Below are positions 1-9,187 of a stretch of DNA of 35,605 nt, piece after piece. A program made the position numbers and the translations under genes. Location of the stretch: positions 1-35,605 of the forward strand of contig JABMPC010000082.1 in assembly GCA_013203905.1 (NCBI GenBank), given 5' to 3'. Position 1 is the stretch's first letter. Each line of letters opens with the position of its first letter. The notes beneath the pieces are model-generated. The model saw only the letters and a list, made by a program, of their open reading frames with translations. It was not told the DNA's origin and ran no database searches. Source of the stretch: Chlorobium sp. Lineage in GTDB: Bacteria; Bacteroidota; Chlorobiia; Chlorobiales; Chlorobiaceae.

Positions 1-195
1 CCGGAGATCCCAGCCTACCCACTGATCGATTTTCGAGGTTATGTACTCGCTTATCTCATCGGCGTTTTTGGTAAAACGCCTGACTTTTAGTTCGGGGAAT
101 ATCGGTGATTCAGAGGTATGTGTGGCATTGTCGGTCAGGCCATAATAGGCTTTGGCCAACTCTTTGCGAAAGGGGAGTAAGTCAAGCAGGTCCAT
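1..195 (-). CDS. Partial hypothetical protein (N-terminal 65 residues)
   Basis: Reading leftward from an ATG at 195-193 there are 65 codons without a stop, and the frame stays open to the window edge, so the gene is cut off. The peptide begins MDLLDLLPFRKELAKAYYG and is mixed polar/aromatic with no signal peptide or membrane segment. I do not recognise the family. It lies only 14 nt downstream of the rlmN stop in the same direction, which suggests co-transcription with rlmN. There is no clear Shine-Dalgarno before the ATG. The open frame and tight spacing support a real gene, but a chance open frame of this length cannot be excluded. Confidence 0.5.
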   Translation of the reverse strand, partial: MDLLDLLPFRKELAKAYYGLTDNATHTSESPIFPELKVRRFTKNADEISEYITSKIDQWVGWDLR

Positions 196-209
196 TGGTG
201 GTATGCGGG

Positions 210-1295
210 TTATGATTTATTGCCGTGTTCCATGCCTTTTGCCGCCAGTTGCCCGCAAGCCGCATGGATAGTGGTCCCGTAGCTTTTTCTGAGGGTGACC
301 TGCAGCCCGGTTTCAAGGAGCCGATCACGAAACCGCTCTCTCTTTTCACTGGAGACATTCTTGAATTGAAAATTAACGATACTATTATAATCAATCAAGT
401 TTATTTTGCAGAAAAACCCTGAGGCAAAACGGATGAGCTGACGGGCGTCATCCATTGAGTCGTTTATCCCTTCAAGCAGCATATAGACAAGCGTTATCGG
501 CTCTCCCGTGTTCTTTGCGTAGTGCGCCAGAACGGGTTGCAGCTCTTCAAGAGGGTAACGCCTTGCGGCCAAGGGCATCAGGGATTCCCGTTTTTCCTGA
601 AATGCCGAGTGGAGTGAAACAGCCAGTTTGGTTTTCATTCCGGAGGTGGCAAGTTTTGCGATTTCGGGAATGATGCCGACTGTTGAAATGGTGATTTTGC
701 GTTGTGAAATGGCCATGTTGTAGCCTCTTGTGCTGAGGGTTTCTACAGCGTCCAGTACATTCGGGGTGTTCAGGAGCGGCTCTCCCATTCCCATGAATAC
801 AATGTTGGTAATTTTTTGCTCCTGCCCTGGAGCGGCGAGCATGTCGTTGAGCGCATTTGCCTGTCCGACTATTTCTCCGGGGGTGAGGTTGCGTCCGGCT
901 CCGAGTGTGCCTGTGGCACAGAATGTACACTGCAGTGCGCATCCCGCCTGAGATGAGAGGCATGCCGTCAGACGACCTGGTCCGGGAATGAGCACAGTTT
1001 CAATCATGGCGCCGTCAGGGAGGCGGAGAAGGAGTTTTTCAGTTGGGCCGGGGCATGCGCCTTCAGTAGCCTCGTCGTGCTTCTCTACTTCGGGAGGGGT
1101 GATGGTGAAGGTTTCCCTGAGCCTTTCGCGCAATGCCTTGCTGAGGGTTGTCATCTCATCGAAGGAATGGGCCCGGTGGTTGAAGAGCCACTCATGGATC
1201 TGTTTGGCCCGCCATGCAGGTTCTTTCATCTCCGCCATTCGCCGGGTGAGCTGTTGCAGCGTCAGGTCGGTAATGTTCTGAAGCGTTGTGGTCAT
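210..1295 (-). CDS. rlmN: Dual-specificity 23S rRNA/tRNA adenine-C2 methyltransferase RlmN
   Basis: This radical-SAM enzyme methylates C2 of A2503 in 23S rRNA and, in studied bacteria, A37 of some tRNAs. From the ATG at 1295 the protein is 361 residues, the usual family length. The CxxxCxxC cluster motif is at Cys119, Cys123 and Cys126, a GEP motif is at 171-173, and the C-terminal AACGQL contains Cys347, the position of the methyl-carrying cysteine. The frame stays open 33 codons further upstream, but the extension does not look like family sequence, so the MTTTLQN start was chosen. No strong ribosome site is visible. It diverges from the winged-helix gene at 1435 and is followed at 14 nt by an unidentified gene. 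Family assignment is secure; the exact start is less so. Confidence 0.95.
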   Translation of the reverse strand: MTTTLQNITDLTLQQLTRRMAEMKEPAWRAKQIHEWLFNHRAHSFDEMTTLSKALRERLRETFTITPPEVEKHDEATEGACPGPTEKLLLRLPDGAMIETVLIPGPGRLTACLSSQAGCALQCTFCATGTLGAGRNLTPGEIVGQANALNDMLAAPGQEQKITNIVFMGMGEPLLNTPNVLDAVETLSTRGYNMAISQRKITISTVGIIPEIAKLATSGMKTKLAVSLHSAFQEKRESLMPLAARRYPLEELQPVLAHYAKNTGEPITLVYMLLEGINDSMDDARQLIRFASGFFCKINLIDYNSIVNFQFKNVSSEKRERFRDRLLETGLQVTLRKSYGTTIHAACGQLAAKGMEHGNKS

Positions 1296-1434
1296 TGTGT
1301 GCGGGTTCTTTTCTGATGTTTGAGCGGAACTCAATATAAACTCTCTTGGCCTCTGTTTTGCTTGTGTCAATCTAAAAAAGTACTTTAATGCCAAAAGTTG
1401 CAGATTAACAAAGATTGATATAGAGTCAGGATGT

Positions 1435-1767
1435 ATGAAAGAAACCGCACAAGCCGACTTTAACCATCAGCTGCTTGACAAGCATATTCATGCACGCATA
1501 CGGTTTGCGGCCCTTGCCTATCTTCAGGCTGTTGAAAAAGCATCATTTGTAGAAATAAGGGAGTGCATCAATGCGACCGACGGGAACCTGAGCGTTCATA
1601 TGCGTAAGCTTGAAGCTGCAGGATACATTAGTTGCGACAAGGGGTTTCAGTCGCGAAAACCCCATACAATCTACCAGGTTACGGATAAGGGCCGTTCAGC
1701 GTTTCTTGCATACAGGGAGAATGTCGGATCGTTTCTTGATCCGCTCTATCGTCTCCAGTCGGCATGA
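1435..1767 (+). CDS. Small winged-helix transcriptional regulator
   Basis: This is a 110-residue single-domain winged-helix protein. Residues about 20-90 match the pattern of the MarR/ArsR-like 'winged helix DNA-binding domain' family: a recognition helix region DGNLSVHMRKLEAAGYI at about 50-66, followed by a wing with basic residues (SRKPHTIYQVTDKGR). There is no sensor domain, metal-binding cysteine cluster or membrane segment, so its signal is unknown. It starts at ATG 1435 with a weak AGGA just upstream and shares a 139-bp divergent spacer with rlmN. The nrnA-like gene follows after 50 nt. Its targets cannot be read from the sequence; autoregulation or control of the neighbours is only a guess. 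Confidence 0.85.
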   Translation: MKETAQADFNHQLLDKHIHARIRFAALAYLQAVEKASFVEIRECINATDGNLSVHMRKLEAAGYISCDKGFQSRKPHTIYQVTDKGRSAFLAYRENVGSFLDPLYRLQSA

Positions 1768-1817
1768 TGCTGAAGAGGGCTTGCGGCGTCCAAATTATTT
1801 AATATGTCAGGATACCG

Positions 1818-2885
1818 ATGATATTACCCGTACGAGGCAGAACACTGAAGAACGATGAGTGGACTCAGCTCATTGATCTTTTGCTGGAAGGCGAGCAGAT
1901 TGTTCTCACCACCCACGAGAATTCCGATGGTGACGGTCTTGGATCTGAAGTGGCGCTGGCTCTGGTGCTGAAGGCACTTGGAAAAGAGGTCTCCATCCTC
2001 AACCCGACCCATGTTCCTCCGAACTACCGTTTTCTCATGGATTCTTTCCAGATAACGCATTTTGACCCTTCGAGCGAAGAGGCCATTGCCGAGGTTACTC
2101 TCGCCGATGTTCTCGTTCTTCTGGATGCCAACCTCCATGACAGGATGGGATCTCTCTGGCCGCATGTGGAGTTTGCCCGTGAGCTTGGAGGGATGAAAAT
2201 GCTCTGTATAGACCATCATCTCGAACCAGAGGATTTTGCTGACATGATGGTCTGTGAGAATTATGCCTCATCAACCGGTGAGCTCATGTACGATCTGCTT
2301 ACAGCTCTGCGAGAGCGGCTGGGCCATGAAGTTTTTACACCCGCTGTGGCGGAGGCACTCTATGTTGCCATCATGACGGATACCGGTTCATTTCGCTTTC
2401 CCAAAACCTCCCCGTATGTCTATCGTATTGCCGGTGATCTCGTTGAAAGGGGAGCCGATGCTGCACTTGTGTATGATCGTATATACAACTCACTCACTCC
2501 TCCGGCACTCAAGCTGCTCGGGCTTGCACTGACCTCCATCTCCATTCTTGATGATGGTGATATTTCATGGCTTTTCATTTCACAGGAGATGCTCCGGTTG
2601 ACGGGAAGCAAGCTGTTTGATACGGACCTGATTGTCAGTTATCTTCTCAGTGTGCCCTCTGTCAGGCTTGCTGTTCTTATGGTTGAGATGAAAGATGGCC
2701 GGACAAAGGCAAGTTTTCGCTCCCGTGGCTCCGTTTCCGTCAACCAGCTGGCGAAAAAGTACGGTGGCGGCGGCCATATGAACGCAGCCGGCTGTCTGTT
2801 TCCGTTTTCGTCGGACAAGGCCCAGAAGGTGTTGCTTGAGGATGTGCGCCTCTTTCTGAAAAATCCGGGATCGTTCAGTAGTTGA
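1818..2885 (+). CDS. nrnA: DHH/DHHA1 phosphoesterase, NrnA-like oligoribonuclease/pAp phosphatase
   Basis: This 355-residue protein has the complete DHH-DHHA1 layout. The metal-binding residues are visible: His33, Asp37 and Asp39 in [12 protein letters not shown], Asp103 in LLDANLH, the Asp132-His133-His134 triad, and Asp188 in MTDTGSF. The substrate-binding GGGGH loop of the DHHA1 domain is at 316-320. NrnA enzymes degrade two- to five-nucleotide RNA and dephosphorylate 3'-phosphoadenosine 5'-phosphate in the cytoplasm; assignment to this branch rests on length and motif order. It starts at ATG 1818, just after an AGGA, between the winged-helix gene and pepA in the same direction. A more general DHH phosphatase role is the alternative. 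Confidence 0.85.
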   Translation: MILPVRGRTLKNDEWTQLIDLLLEGEQIVLTTHENSDGDGLGSEVALALVLKALGKEVSILNPTHVPPNYRFLMDSFQITHFDPSSEEAIAEVTLADVLVLLDANLHDRMGSLWPHVEFARELGGMKMLCIDHHLEPEDFADMMVCENYASSTGELMYDLLTALRERLGHEVFTPAVAEALYVAIMTDTGSFRFPKTSPYVYRIAGDLVERGADAALVYDRIYNSLTPPALKLLGLALTSISILDDGDISWLFISQEMLRLTGSKLFDTDLIVSYLLSVPSVRLAVLMVEMKDGRTKASFRSRGSVSVNQLAKKYGGGGHMNAAGCLFPFSSDKAQKVLLEDVRLFLKNPGSFSS

Positions 2886-2913
2886 TATTCCATTATTCAT
2901 TTATCCCATTACC

Positions 2914-4425
2914 ATGCCGATGAAAATCTCCGTTACTCTCAGTGATCTCCATGATCTCAATGTTGATCTTCTTGCTCTTGTTTTCAGTAAGGCAGACCTG
3001 AAAAAAAAGGCCTCGAAAACGCTTGCTGCCGCAGGAATTTCCAGCAGTGTTCTTGATGATTTCAAGGCGGGTGCAGGTGAACTGATGCTTCTGTATCCTG
3101 CTGAGGGAAAGCTTCGCGCCCAACGGGTAGCGCTTGTTGGTACGGGTGAGGGCAAAGCCATTGATGACTGGCGGACAGCTGCTGTAGAGGTTGCCTCCAA
3201 GGCGGCCGCACTTGAGGTGTCGAGTGTGGCGTTTGACATTACGGGAGATATCCCGGGAGGAAAGAAAGGAGCCCGTGCACTGGCCGGGGCGGTTGCTGAA
3301 GGCGCATATTTCGGGGGCTACCGTTTTGAATGCCTTAAAAGCGGCAAGCTCGACAAAGAGCCGAAAAAGCCTGCAGCCAAGAAAGGGATATCCGCTTTCA
3401 CCCTTCGAGTTGAGCCTTCGTTGCTTGGAGAGGCTGAAAAGGGTGCTGAAGCCGGACAGATAGTGGGTGAGGCCCAATGCATGGCAAGGGATATGGTCAA
3501 TCTGCCGGGCAATTATCTCCAGGCTGAGGATATTTCAAAGACTGCCGTCGCATCGGGCAAAAAGTATGGCTATGCAGTCACGGTACTGCGCAAAAAAGAG
3601 ATTGAGGCCTTGAAGATGGGCGGTCTTCTTGCTGTCAACCAGGGCAGTACACATCCTCCCACATTCACGGTTATGGACTATAAGCCCAAAGGCAAGGCCA
3701 AGGCTGTGGTGGCTCTTGTCGGTAAAGGGGTGACCTTTGATTCCGGCGGCATTTCCATCAAGCCTTCCGAAGGAATGGGCGAGATGAAGTCCGACATGGC
3801 CGGTGCAGCCGCCGTGATCGGTGCTGTGGAGGCTGCTGCGCGTCTCGCTCTCCCGGTAAGGGTCATTGGTCTGGTTCCCGCTACCGACAACATGCCTGAT
3901 GGTTCCGCACAGAAGCCGGGAGATGTTATTACCACTTATTCCGGCATTACGGTTGAGGTCGGCAATACTGATGCAGAAGGGCGCCTTATTCTTGCCGATG
4001 CGCTCAGCTATGCTAAAGAAAAATACAGTCCCGATGTGCTGATTGATGTGGCCACCCTCACTGGTGCCTGCATTGTGGCTCTGGGTTACAGAGTTGCGGG
4101 GATTTTTAGCAACAGCGACTCTCTTGCTGCGGAAATTAGCGGAGCGGGAGAGGTTTCGGGCGAAAAAGTATGGCGTCTGCCCCTTTGGGAGCTATATGAC
4201 GAGCAGATTAAGTCGGATGTTGCCGATGTGCACAATACGGGAGGTCGTGGGGCCGGTACAATCACTGCTGCGAAGTTCCTGCAGAAATTTACTGATGGCC
4301 ATGAACAGTGGGCACATATTGATATTGCGGGACCCTCTTTTTCCTCGAAAGGTTCCCTGAAAGTAAAAGGCGGCACCGGTTTCGGCGTCAGTCTTCTTGT
4401 TGAGCTGATGAAGCAGTGGAAGTGA
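2914..4425 (+). CDS. pepA: Leucyl aminopeptidase (M17 family)
   Basis: This cytosolic dinuclear-metal aminopeptidase removes N-terminal residues from peptides and recycles amino acids. The 503-residue length is normal. The catalytic C-terminal domain carries the metal ligands Lys271 and Asp276 ([11 protein letters not shown]), Asp294 (KSDMAGAA), and Asp353 and Glu355 in NTDAEGRL. Catalytic residues Lys283 and Arg357 are also present. Residues 1-170 are the variable N-terminal domain. In E. coli PepA this domain also binds DNA at Xer sites; there is no evidence for that here. It starts at ATG 2914, 28 nt after the nrnA-like stop. Its last codons overlap the start of the downstream hydrolase, so the two are probably translationally coupled. 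Confidence 0.95.
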   Translation: MPMKISVTLSDLHDLNVDLLALVFSKADLKKKASKTLAAAGISSSVLDDFKAGAGELMLLYPAEGKLRAQRVALVGTGEGKAIDDWRTAAVEVASKAAALEVSSVAFDITGDIPGGKKGARALAGAVAEGAYFGGYRFECLKSGKLDKEPKKPAAKKGISAFTLRVEPSLLGEAEKGAEAGQIVGEAQCMARDMVNLPGNYLQAEDISKTAVASGKKYGYAVTVLRKKEIEALKMGGLLAVNQGSTHPPTFTVMDYKPKGKAKAVVALVGKGVTFDSGGISIKPSEGMGEMKSDMAGAAAVIGAVEAAARLALPVRVIGLVPATDNMPDGSAQKPGDVITTYSGITVEVGNTDAEGRLILADALSYAKEKYSPDVLIDVATLTGACIVALGYRVAGIFSNSDSLAAEISGAGEVSGEKVWRLPLWELYDEQIKSDVADVHNTGGRGAGTITAAKFLQKFTDGHEQWAHIDIAGPSFSSKGSLKVKGGTGFGVSLLVELMKQWK

Positions 4426-5117
4426 CAAAGAATCCCGTATTGATTATACCGGGGGTTCTTTTCTGGGACTCTCTCTATGGGGGAATGAAGAAAGAGCTTT
4501 CCGGGTATCTTCCTGCAGCGAGGATTGCTGTTGCTCCGGTCTCTCTTGCTGACTGGATTGGCTTTCCTCCCTCTCCCGAGCGTTCAACCAATCGGGTGAT
4601 GAAGGTTATAGATCAGTCGTTGGCAGAGCTGGAAGGGAAATTTCCGGGAGAGAAAGTGACGATTGTTGCCCATAGCGGTGGTGGTACGGTTGCAATGGTC
4701 TATCTTCTGGAGCACCCTTTTCAGGGCGACAGGTATGCGGTTGGGGGCAGGGTTGGCAAGCTCATTACCCTTGGGACGCCTTTCCATACCTCTGAACATT
4801 ACGCCCGCCTCAAGACAGATTTCATTGACCGTCACCTGACCCCTGAGTTTTTTGTACGACATCCTGTAATTTCCGTTGTCAGCAACAAGTACCGGGGCGA
4901 CATACAGGGCTCCCTTGTGGAGAAGATGTGTCATCAGTTCTACCGCAGTGTGAACGGAAAGGGTGATACGGATGGAGACGGTATAGTCCCTGCAGAAAGC
5001 TGTTTTCTTGAAGGGGCAGAAAATGTGATTGTTCCTGATGCTGAACATTTGCCAACACCGCACACCCGATGGTACGGAACAAAAGAGGGCGTGCGCCAGT
5101 GGATTGAGTGGCTTTGA
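4416..5117 (+). CDS. Alpha/beta-hydrolase, lipase-like
   Basis: This is a 233-residue alpha/beta-hydrolase. The nucleophile elbow is AHSGGG with Ser87, the likely acid is Asp188 in DGDGIVP, and the likely base is His211 in DAEHLP. The DGDGIVP pattern is common in lipase/PGAP1-like hydrolases. Residue numbers assume the GTG at 4416; the GTG at 4422 is equally possible, and both overlap the end of pepA. There is no signal peptide, so action is probably cytoplasmic. The substrate is unknown. A close homology to plant and cyanobacterial lipase-like proteins is my impression only. The gene is followed after 28 nt by the UDP-glucose dehydrogenase gene in the same direction, which does not explain its role. 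Confidence 0.8.
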   Translation: MEVTKNPVLIIPGVLFWDSLYGGMKKELSGYLPAARIAVAPVSLADWIGFPPSPERSTNRVMKVIDQSLAELEGKFPGEKVTIVAHSGGGTVAMVYLLEHPFQGDRYAVGGRVGKLITLGTPFHTSEHYARLKTDFIDRHLTPEFFVRHPVISVVSNKYRGDIQGSLVEKMCHQFYRSVNGKGDTDGDGIVPAESCFLEGAENVIVPDAEHLPTPHTRWYGTKEGVRQWIEWL

Positions 5118-5145
5118 GAGTTTTTGTTAACATAATATCGAAGTA

Positions 5146-6480
5146 ATGAAGATTACCATTTTTGGGTCGGGGTATGTAGGGCTGGTAACAGGCGCCTGTT
5201 TTGCCGAAGTCGGCAATGAGGTTCTCTGTGTTGATATTGACCAGAACAAAATCAACCGTCTGAAAGAGGGGGATATCCCCATTTATGAGCCGGGACTTGA
5301 GGATATTGTTGTTGAAAACAGTCGCGAGGGCAGGCTTCGGTTTACCTCGGATATTGAAGAAGGCGTGCAGTTCGGACTCTACCAGTTCATCGCTGTTGGA
5401 ACTCCTCCCGATGAGGATGGTTCTGCCGATTTGCGCCATGTGCTTGCAGTTGCCGAGAGCATCGGAACGCACATGAACGAGTACCGGATTGTCATTAACA
5501 AGTCCACTGTTCCTGTTGGTACCGCTGATCTTGTACGCGAAAAAATCAGCAGTGTTCTTGCAGGAAGGGGCGCTGCAATTGATTTTGATGTTGTCTCCAA
5601 CCCGGAGTTCCTCAAAGAGGGCGATGCGGTTGATGACTTCATGAAGCCGGAACGCATTGTTGTGGGTGTTGACAACCCGAGAACAAAAGAGTTGCTCCGA
5701 TTTCTCTATTCCCCGTTCAACCGCAGCCATGAGCGGTTCCTGGCCATGGATATCCGCTCAGCCGAGCTGACCAAGTATGCAGCCAATTCAATGTTGGCTA
5801 CGAAGATCAGCTTCATGAACGAGATTGCAAACATTTCAGAGAGGGTTGGCGCAGATGTTGAGGCGGTCAGACGGGGCATCGGTTCCGATTCCCGGATCGG
5901 CTTCTCTTTCATCTATCCCGGCGTCGGGTACGGCGGCTCCTGTTTTCCGAAAGATGTACAGGCTCTGGAGCGCACCGCTCGCAAATACGGCTATGACGCC
6001 CGTATTCTTCAGGCGGTGGAGGCTGTCAACCATGACCAGAAAAACAGCATTGTCGCTAAAATAAGCGACCATTTCGGTGGCAGTCTTAAGGGTAGGACAT
6101 TTGCAATATGGGGCCTTGCTTTCAAGCCCAACACCGATGATATGCGTGAAGCACCGAGCAGGGTTGTTATTGAGGCACTGTGGAAAGCAGGGGCAGGTGT
6201 GAGGGTGTATGATCCTGTTGCCATGGAAGAGGCGGAACGCATCTTCGGCAAACGGGACGATCTGTACTATGCCGCCAACCCTGAAGATGCGGTAATGGGT
6301 TCCGACGCGCTTGTGGTGCTTACCGAGTGGATGGTGTTCCGCAGCCCTGATTTTGAAATGGTCAGGCGAGATCTGAAGAGCCCTGTCATTTTTGACGGGC
6401 GGAATATCTACAGCCCTGAGTTCATGGAGCAGTCAGGTTTTACTTACTACTCCATCGGTCGCACGCCCAGAGGGGTCTGA
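5146..6480 (+). CDS. ugd: UDP-glucose 6-dehydrogenase
   Basis: This enzyme oxidises UDP-glucose to UDP-glucuronate with two NAD+, feeding envelope or capsule polysaccharides. The 444-residue protein has the N-terminal NAD-binding GSGYVG at 7-12, the central helix residue Lys210 (ELTKYAANS), and the catalytic Cys266 in [10 protein letters not shown]. The C-terminal UDP-binding domain contains [13 protein letters not shown]. Members of the family can also act on UDP-N-acetyl sugars, but the motif pattern favours UDP-glucose. It starts at ATG 5146. The final 34 bp overlap the 3' end of the convergent thiD gene, so there is no room for a separate terminator between them. No sugar-polymer genes are adjacent. 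Confidence 0.95.
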   Translation: MKITIFGSGYVGLVTGACFAEVGNEVLCVDIDQNKINRLKEGDIPIYEPGLEDIVVENSREGRLRFTSDIEEGVQFGLYQFIAVGTPPDEDGSADLRHVLAVAESIGTHMNEYRIVINKSTVPVGTADLVREKISSVLAGRGAAIDFDVVSNPEFLKEGDAVDDFMKPERIVVGVDNPRTKELLRFLYSPFNRSHERFLAMDIRSAELTKYAANSMLATKISFMNEIANISERVGADVEAVRRGIGSDSRIGFSFIYPGVGYGGSCFPKDVQALERTARKYGYDARILQAVEAVNHDQKNSIVAKISDHFGGSLKGRTFAIWGLAFKPNTDDMREAPSRVVIEALWKAGAGVRVYDPVAMEEAERIFGKRDDLYYAANPEDAVMGSDALVVLTEWMVFRSPDFEMVRRDLKSPVIFDGRNIYSPEFMEQSGFTYYSIGRTPRGV

Positions 6481-7274
6481 AGATGGTTCAGGGGACCACT
6501 CCCCGATCCGATTTCCCATGCCACTGCAGCCTTTATGGCGGCAGTGGTATATTTTTTTGCCTCACCGACGGCCACCTCCATACTGGCACCTCTGGCAAGG
6601 AAAGAGGCTATCGCAGTTGAAAGCGTACATCCTGTGCCATGCGTATTGCGGGTAGCAATTTTTTCAGTGCTGAACCATGTGAGTTGTCCGTTATGGAAGA
6701 GGCAGTCGCTGCAGACGGGTCCGCTTCCGTGCCCCCCCTTGACCAGAACTGAGTGTGCGCCCATCCGGTGGAGCGCCAGGGCGGCGTCTTCAACAGCTTC
6801 GGCCTCCTCAGGAATCGACTCCATGCCAAGAAGTATGGCTGCTTCAGGCAGGTTCGGGGTGATGAGCGTCACCAGAGGTAGCAGTTCCTGCTTCATCACC
6901 GGCAGTGCATCATTACCCAGCAAGGATGAGCCTGATGATGAGCGGAGTACGGTGTCGAGTACAATGGGCACAGGGCGGGGGAGCTCCCTCAGAAGTGAGG
7001 CTGTCGCAGCAGTCATAGACGCACTGCCGAGCATGCCTATTTTCACCGCATCGATTGCAATATCACGATACAGCGCACGGCATTGCGCTGTAACACATTC
7101 ACTGGTCATCGGGTAGGTTGACACTACTGCGCAGGTGTTTTGTGCTGTTATGGCTGTTATGACAGACAGGGCGTAACAACCGAGGGCGGCAGCGGTTTTG
7201 ATATCCGCCTGTATGCCCGCGCCGCCGCTTCCATCAGAACCGGCAATGGTGAGGATTGTGGGTGGGGTTGTCAT
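6447..7274 (-). CDS. thiD: Hydroxymethylpyrimidine/phosphomethylpyrimidine kinase
   Basis: ThiD phosphorylates HMP and then HMP-P, giving HMP-PP for thiamin synthesis. The 275-residue ribokinase-fold protein has the N-terminal [16 protein letters not shown] signature (residues 8-23) and the C-terminal anion-hole/base motif [12 protein letters not shown]. The length is typical. Its start ATG overlaps the thiE stop by 4 nt (ATGA), so thiD is the last gene of a leftward thiamin operon. Its own stop (6449-6447) lies inside the 3' end of ugd on the opposite strand. No TPP riboswitch is visible ahead of the operon. Confidence 0.95.
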   Translation of the reverse strand: MTTPPTILTIAGSDGSGGAGIQADIKTAAALGCYALSVITAITAQNTCAVVSTYPMTSECVTAQCRALYRDIAIDAVKIGMLGSASMTAATASLLRELPRPVPIVLDTVLRSSSGSSLLGNDALPVMKQELLPLVTLITPNLPEAAILLGMESIPEEAEAVEDAALALHRMGAHSVLVKGGHGSGPVCSDCLFHNGQLTWFSTEKIATRNTHGTGCTLSTAIASFLARGASMEVAVGEAKKYTTAAIKAAVAWEIGSGSGPLNHLQTPLGVRPME

Positions 7275-7900
7275 TTGGGCATGCCCCCCTTCATTTCCCT
7301 CACAAGAGCTTCAGCCGCCAGGCGGGGGTTCGAATGGCGACTTACTGCGGAAATGACGGCAATGCCGGAAGCTCCGCTGGAGATGACCCGTCCGGCATTC
7401 TCCAGCTGTATGCCGCCAATGGCAATAAGAGGGATAAAGAGAAGTGAGGCGGTTGCCTGAAGGGCCAGAGTTCCTACTGGGGGGAGCGGTTTTTCTTTTG
7501 AGCCGGTAGGAAAGATGTGCCCGAATCCTACATAGTCAGCGCCGTCCGTTTCAGCCTGGATTGCCTCCTGTTCCGTTCCGGTTGAGACCCCTATGATCCG
7601 GTCCGGCCCAAGCAGTCTGCGGGCCTCTGCGGCCGGCAGGTCGTCCTGACCGAGATGCACGCCATCTGCCCCGGTGGCCAGTGCAATATCGAGCCGGTCA
7701 TTGATAATAAAGAGCGCATTGTGTTGGCGTGTTAGTGGGAGGATGGCTTCTGACCATCGGCAAAGATCCCTTCCTGAAGCTGTTTTATTCCTCAGCTGTA
7801 TCATCGTGGCTCCACCAATAAGAGCTTGTTCGGCGATGGTGACGGGGGGGAGTTCCTCGTCGGTAATGACGCAGAGTATGGGGCGGGAAGGGAAGATCAT
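7271..7900 (-). CDS. thiE: Thiamine-phosphate synthase
   Basis: ThiE joins HMP-PP with thiazole phosphate to make thiamin phosphate. This 209-residue TIM barrel carries the expected sites: QLRNK at 35-39, NDR at 67-69, GVHLGQDD at 80-87 (Mg/pyrophosphate binding), GFGHIFPTGSK at 125-135 and the phosphate-binding AIGGI at 160-164. It is the canonical synthase of the two ThiE-fold proteins here; the other, upstream, looks like TenI. Both ends overlap neighbours by 4 nt (tenI-like stop and thiD start), which indicates tight translational coupling. Confidence 0.93.
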   Translation of the reverse strand: MIFPSRPILCVITDEELPPVTIAEQALIGGATMIQLRNKTASGRDLCRWSEAILPLTRQHNALFIINDRLDIALATGADGVHLGQDDLPAAEARRLLGPDRIIGVSTGTEQEAIQAETDGADYVGFGHIFPTGSKEKPLPPVGTLALQATASLLFIPLIAIGGIQLENAGRVISSGASGIAVISAVSRHSNPRLAAEALVREMKGGMPK

Positions 7901-8541
7901 GGTAGCAGTTGGTCAATGGTTTCAGCAGTCACCTTGAAGTTTTCTGTATCACTGAAGAGACCGAGCGAGGCGACGCCCCAGGCACCGCATTCAATGCATT
8001 GCATGGTGTTTTCAGGTGTTATTCCTCCAAGGGCAAAGACAGGAATAGAGCTGGCCCGGCACACCTCTCTGAGCTTTGCGGTTCCCTGAAGGGGACCGTA
8101 GCCCGGTTTTGAGAGCGAGGGGAAAATGGGGCTGAAAAAGAGGTAATGCGCACCCTCCTTCTCGGCTGACAGAGCGCTTTGAAGGGAGTGGACGCTTTTA
8201 CCGTAGAGCATATTGGGTAGAGCGTTTTTCAGACGGTTTGCCGGGCATGCGTGTTCCGGCAGATGGACTCCGTGAAGCTCGGCTACAGCAGCTATGTCTG
8301 CCCGTTCGCTGAGAAGAAGACGCGAGCCGTCAGGCAGGTTTTCGACTGCAGCCCGTTCTGCCAGAGTGAAGAGGGAGCGCGCAGTAAGTTGCTTTTCACG
8401 GATAATAACCATTGCTGCCCGGTTGGCCGGGAGCTCCCGCAGCAGTTGTGAGAGCCGCTGTCCGTTTCCATCCGTCTCCTTTCCGCTGCTTATCCAGCAG
8501 ATGCGGGGAAGGGGGGTAAAAGAGGGATTGTCGGAGCTCAT
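7897..8541 (-). CDS. tenI: TenI-like thiazole tautomerase (ThiE paralogue)
   Basis: This is a 214-residue ThiE-fold protein whose motifs differ from the synthase encoded next door. It keeps GVHLPE (91-96) but lacks the QDD that follows in ThiE. It has GKSVHSLQSALSAEKEG with His118 in the SVHS position. In B. subtilis TenI this histidine is needed to aromatise the thiazole tautomer made by ThiG. The sequence SPIFPSLSKPG replaces the ThiE TGSK loop. It is first in the operon tenI-thiE-thiD. It may be a second thiamin-phosphate synthase, as automatic annotation would probably state, but the motif pattern favours TenI. The start ATG at 8541 lies 33 nt after the predicted transcription start. Confidence 0.8.
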   Translation of the reverse strand: MSSDNPSFTPLPRICWISSGKETDGNGQRLSQLLRELPANRAAMVIIREKQLTARSLFTLAERAAVENLPDGSRLLLSERADIAAVAELHGVHLPEHACPANRLKNALPNMLYGKSVHSLQSALSAEKEGAHYLFFSPIFPSLSKPGYGPLQGTAKLREVCRASSIPVFALGGITPENTMQCIECGAWGVASLGLFSDTENFKVTAETIDQLLP

Positions 8542-8580
8542 GAGTGCAGGCTTATTGGATTATTCTCGGACTATAAATAA

Positions 8581-8589
8581 ATTATACCA
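8581..8589 (-). promoter_or_regulatory. Extended -10 promoter for the thiamin operon
   Basis: On the minus strand this reads TGGTATAAT, a perfect extended -10 (TGnTATAAT). Transcription would start near 8574, giving a short leader before tenI. No good -35 is visible at 17 bp, which is usual for extended -10 sites. The spacer to the divergent RidA gene is only 99 bp, and no thi-box elements of a TPP riboswitch are present in it. Confidence 0.5.
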
Positions 8590-8640
8590 TAATCACAACC
8601 TGCCCTTCTCCCCGGTATAACACTGATTCCCGGCTCAAGT

Positions 8641-9132
8641 ATGGAACACATTGACCAGAAGCTTGCCCGCAGAGGCCTCTCTCTTCCTGCTGTGCCGCCA
8701 CCTGCAGGCTGCTATGTAACAGCCGTACCTGTTGGTAACATAATCTATACTTCCGGCCATCTGCCTTTCACAGAGGGAAAGCTTCTTGCCGAAGGCTCAA
8801 AAGGAAAGGTGGGGGACGAACGCCTTGAAGCTGCCATCCATGCAGCACGCATTGCACTGCTCAATGCGCTGGCTTCAATCCGCTCTGTAGCCGGGTCGCT
8901 CGATGCTGTTGAACGGGTTGTGAAGCTCACCGTGTATGTGGCAAGCCACCCCTCTTTCAACGGCCAGCATCTGGTTGCAGATGGAGCCTCTGTACTTCTT
9001 GGTGAACTGTTCGACGAGAGGGGAATCCATGTGCGCAGCGCAGTGGGCGTTGCTGAACTTCCTCTGGGCGCCAGCCTGGAGCTTGAGCTTACCGTCCAGT
9101 ACGACCCTCTTTATTGCCCCCAAAACGGCTGA
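8641..9132 (+). CDS. RidA/YjgF-family protein (about 150-residue subgroup)
   Basis: RidA proteins hydrolyse reactive enamine/imine intermediates made by PLP enzymes; this longer subgroup (163 residues here) is less well characterised. The core contains IIYTSGHLPF near residues 34-43. Near the C-terminus, HVRSAVGVAELPLGASLELE holds the arginine that binds the substrate carboxylate in active RidA proteins, so deaminase activity is possible. It starts at ATG 8641, diverging from the thiamin operon. It is followed by a hairpin at 9163-9187 and then a long gene-free stretch, so it is probably monocistronic. The co-location with thiamin genes may be incidental. Confidence 0.88.
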   Translation: MEHIDQKLARRGLSLPAVPPPAGCYVTAVPVGNIIYTSGHLPFTEGKLLAEGSKGKVGDERLEAAIHAARIALLNALASIRSVAGSLDAVERVVKLTVYVASHPSFNGQHLVADGASVLLGELFDERGIHVRSAVGVAELPLGASLELELTVQYDPLYCPQNG

Positions 9133-9162
9133 CAATACCCTTGGCAAAATAGCTGTTATTGA

Positions 9163-9187
9163 CGGGAACTAAGGGGATAAGTTCCCG
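9163..9187 (+). terminator. Hairpin after the RidA gene, possible terminator
   Basis: An 8-bp perfect inverted repeat, CGGGAACT/AGTTCCCG, encloses a 9-nt loop (9171-9179), starting 30 nt after the RidA-family stop. The following sequence (AATAAAATCC) is AT-rich but has no T-run, so efficient intrinsic termination is uncertain. Confidence 0.4.

Noticed and set aside
4584-5063. 159-codon minus-strand open frame
   Set aside because: Shadow of the alpha/beta-hydrolase gene, which has its catalytic motifs on the plus strand.
8542-8640. Possible TPP riboswitch before the thiamin operon
   Set aside because: Only 99 bp are available and the CTGAGA and ACCTGATC-type thi-box elements are not present.
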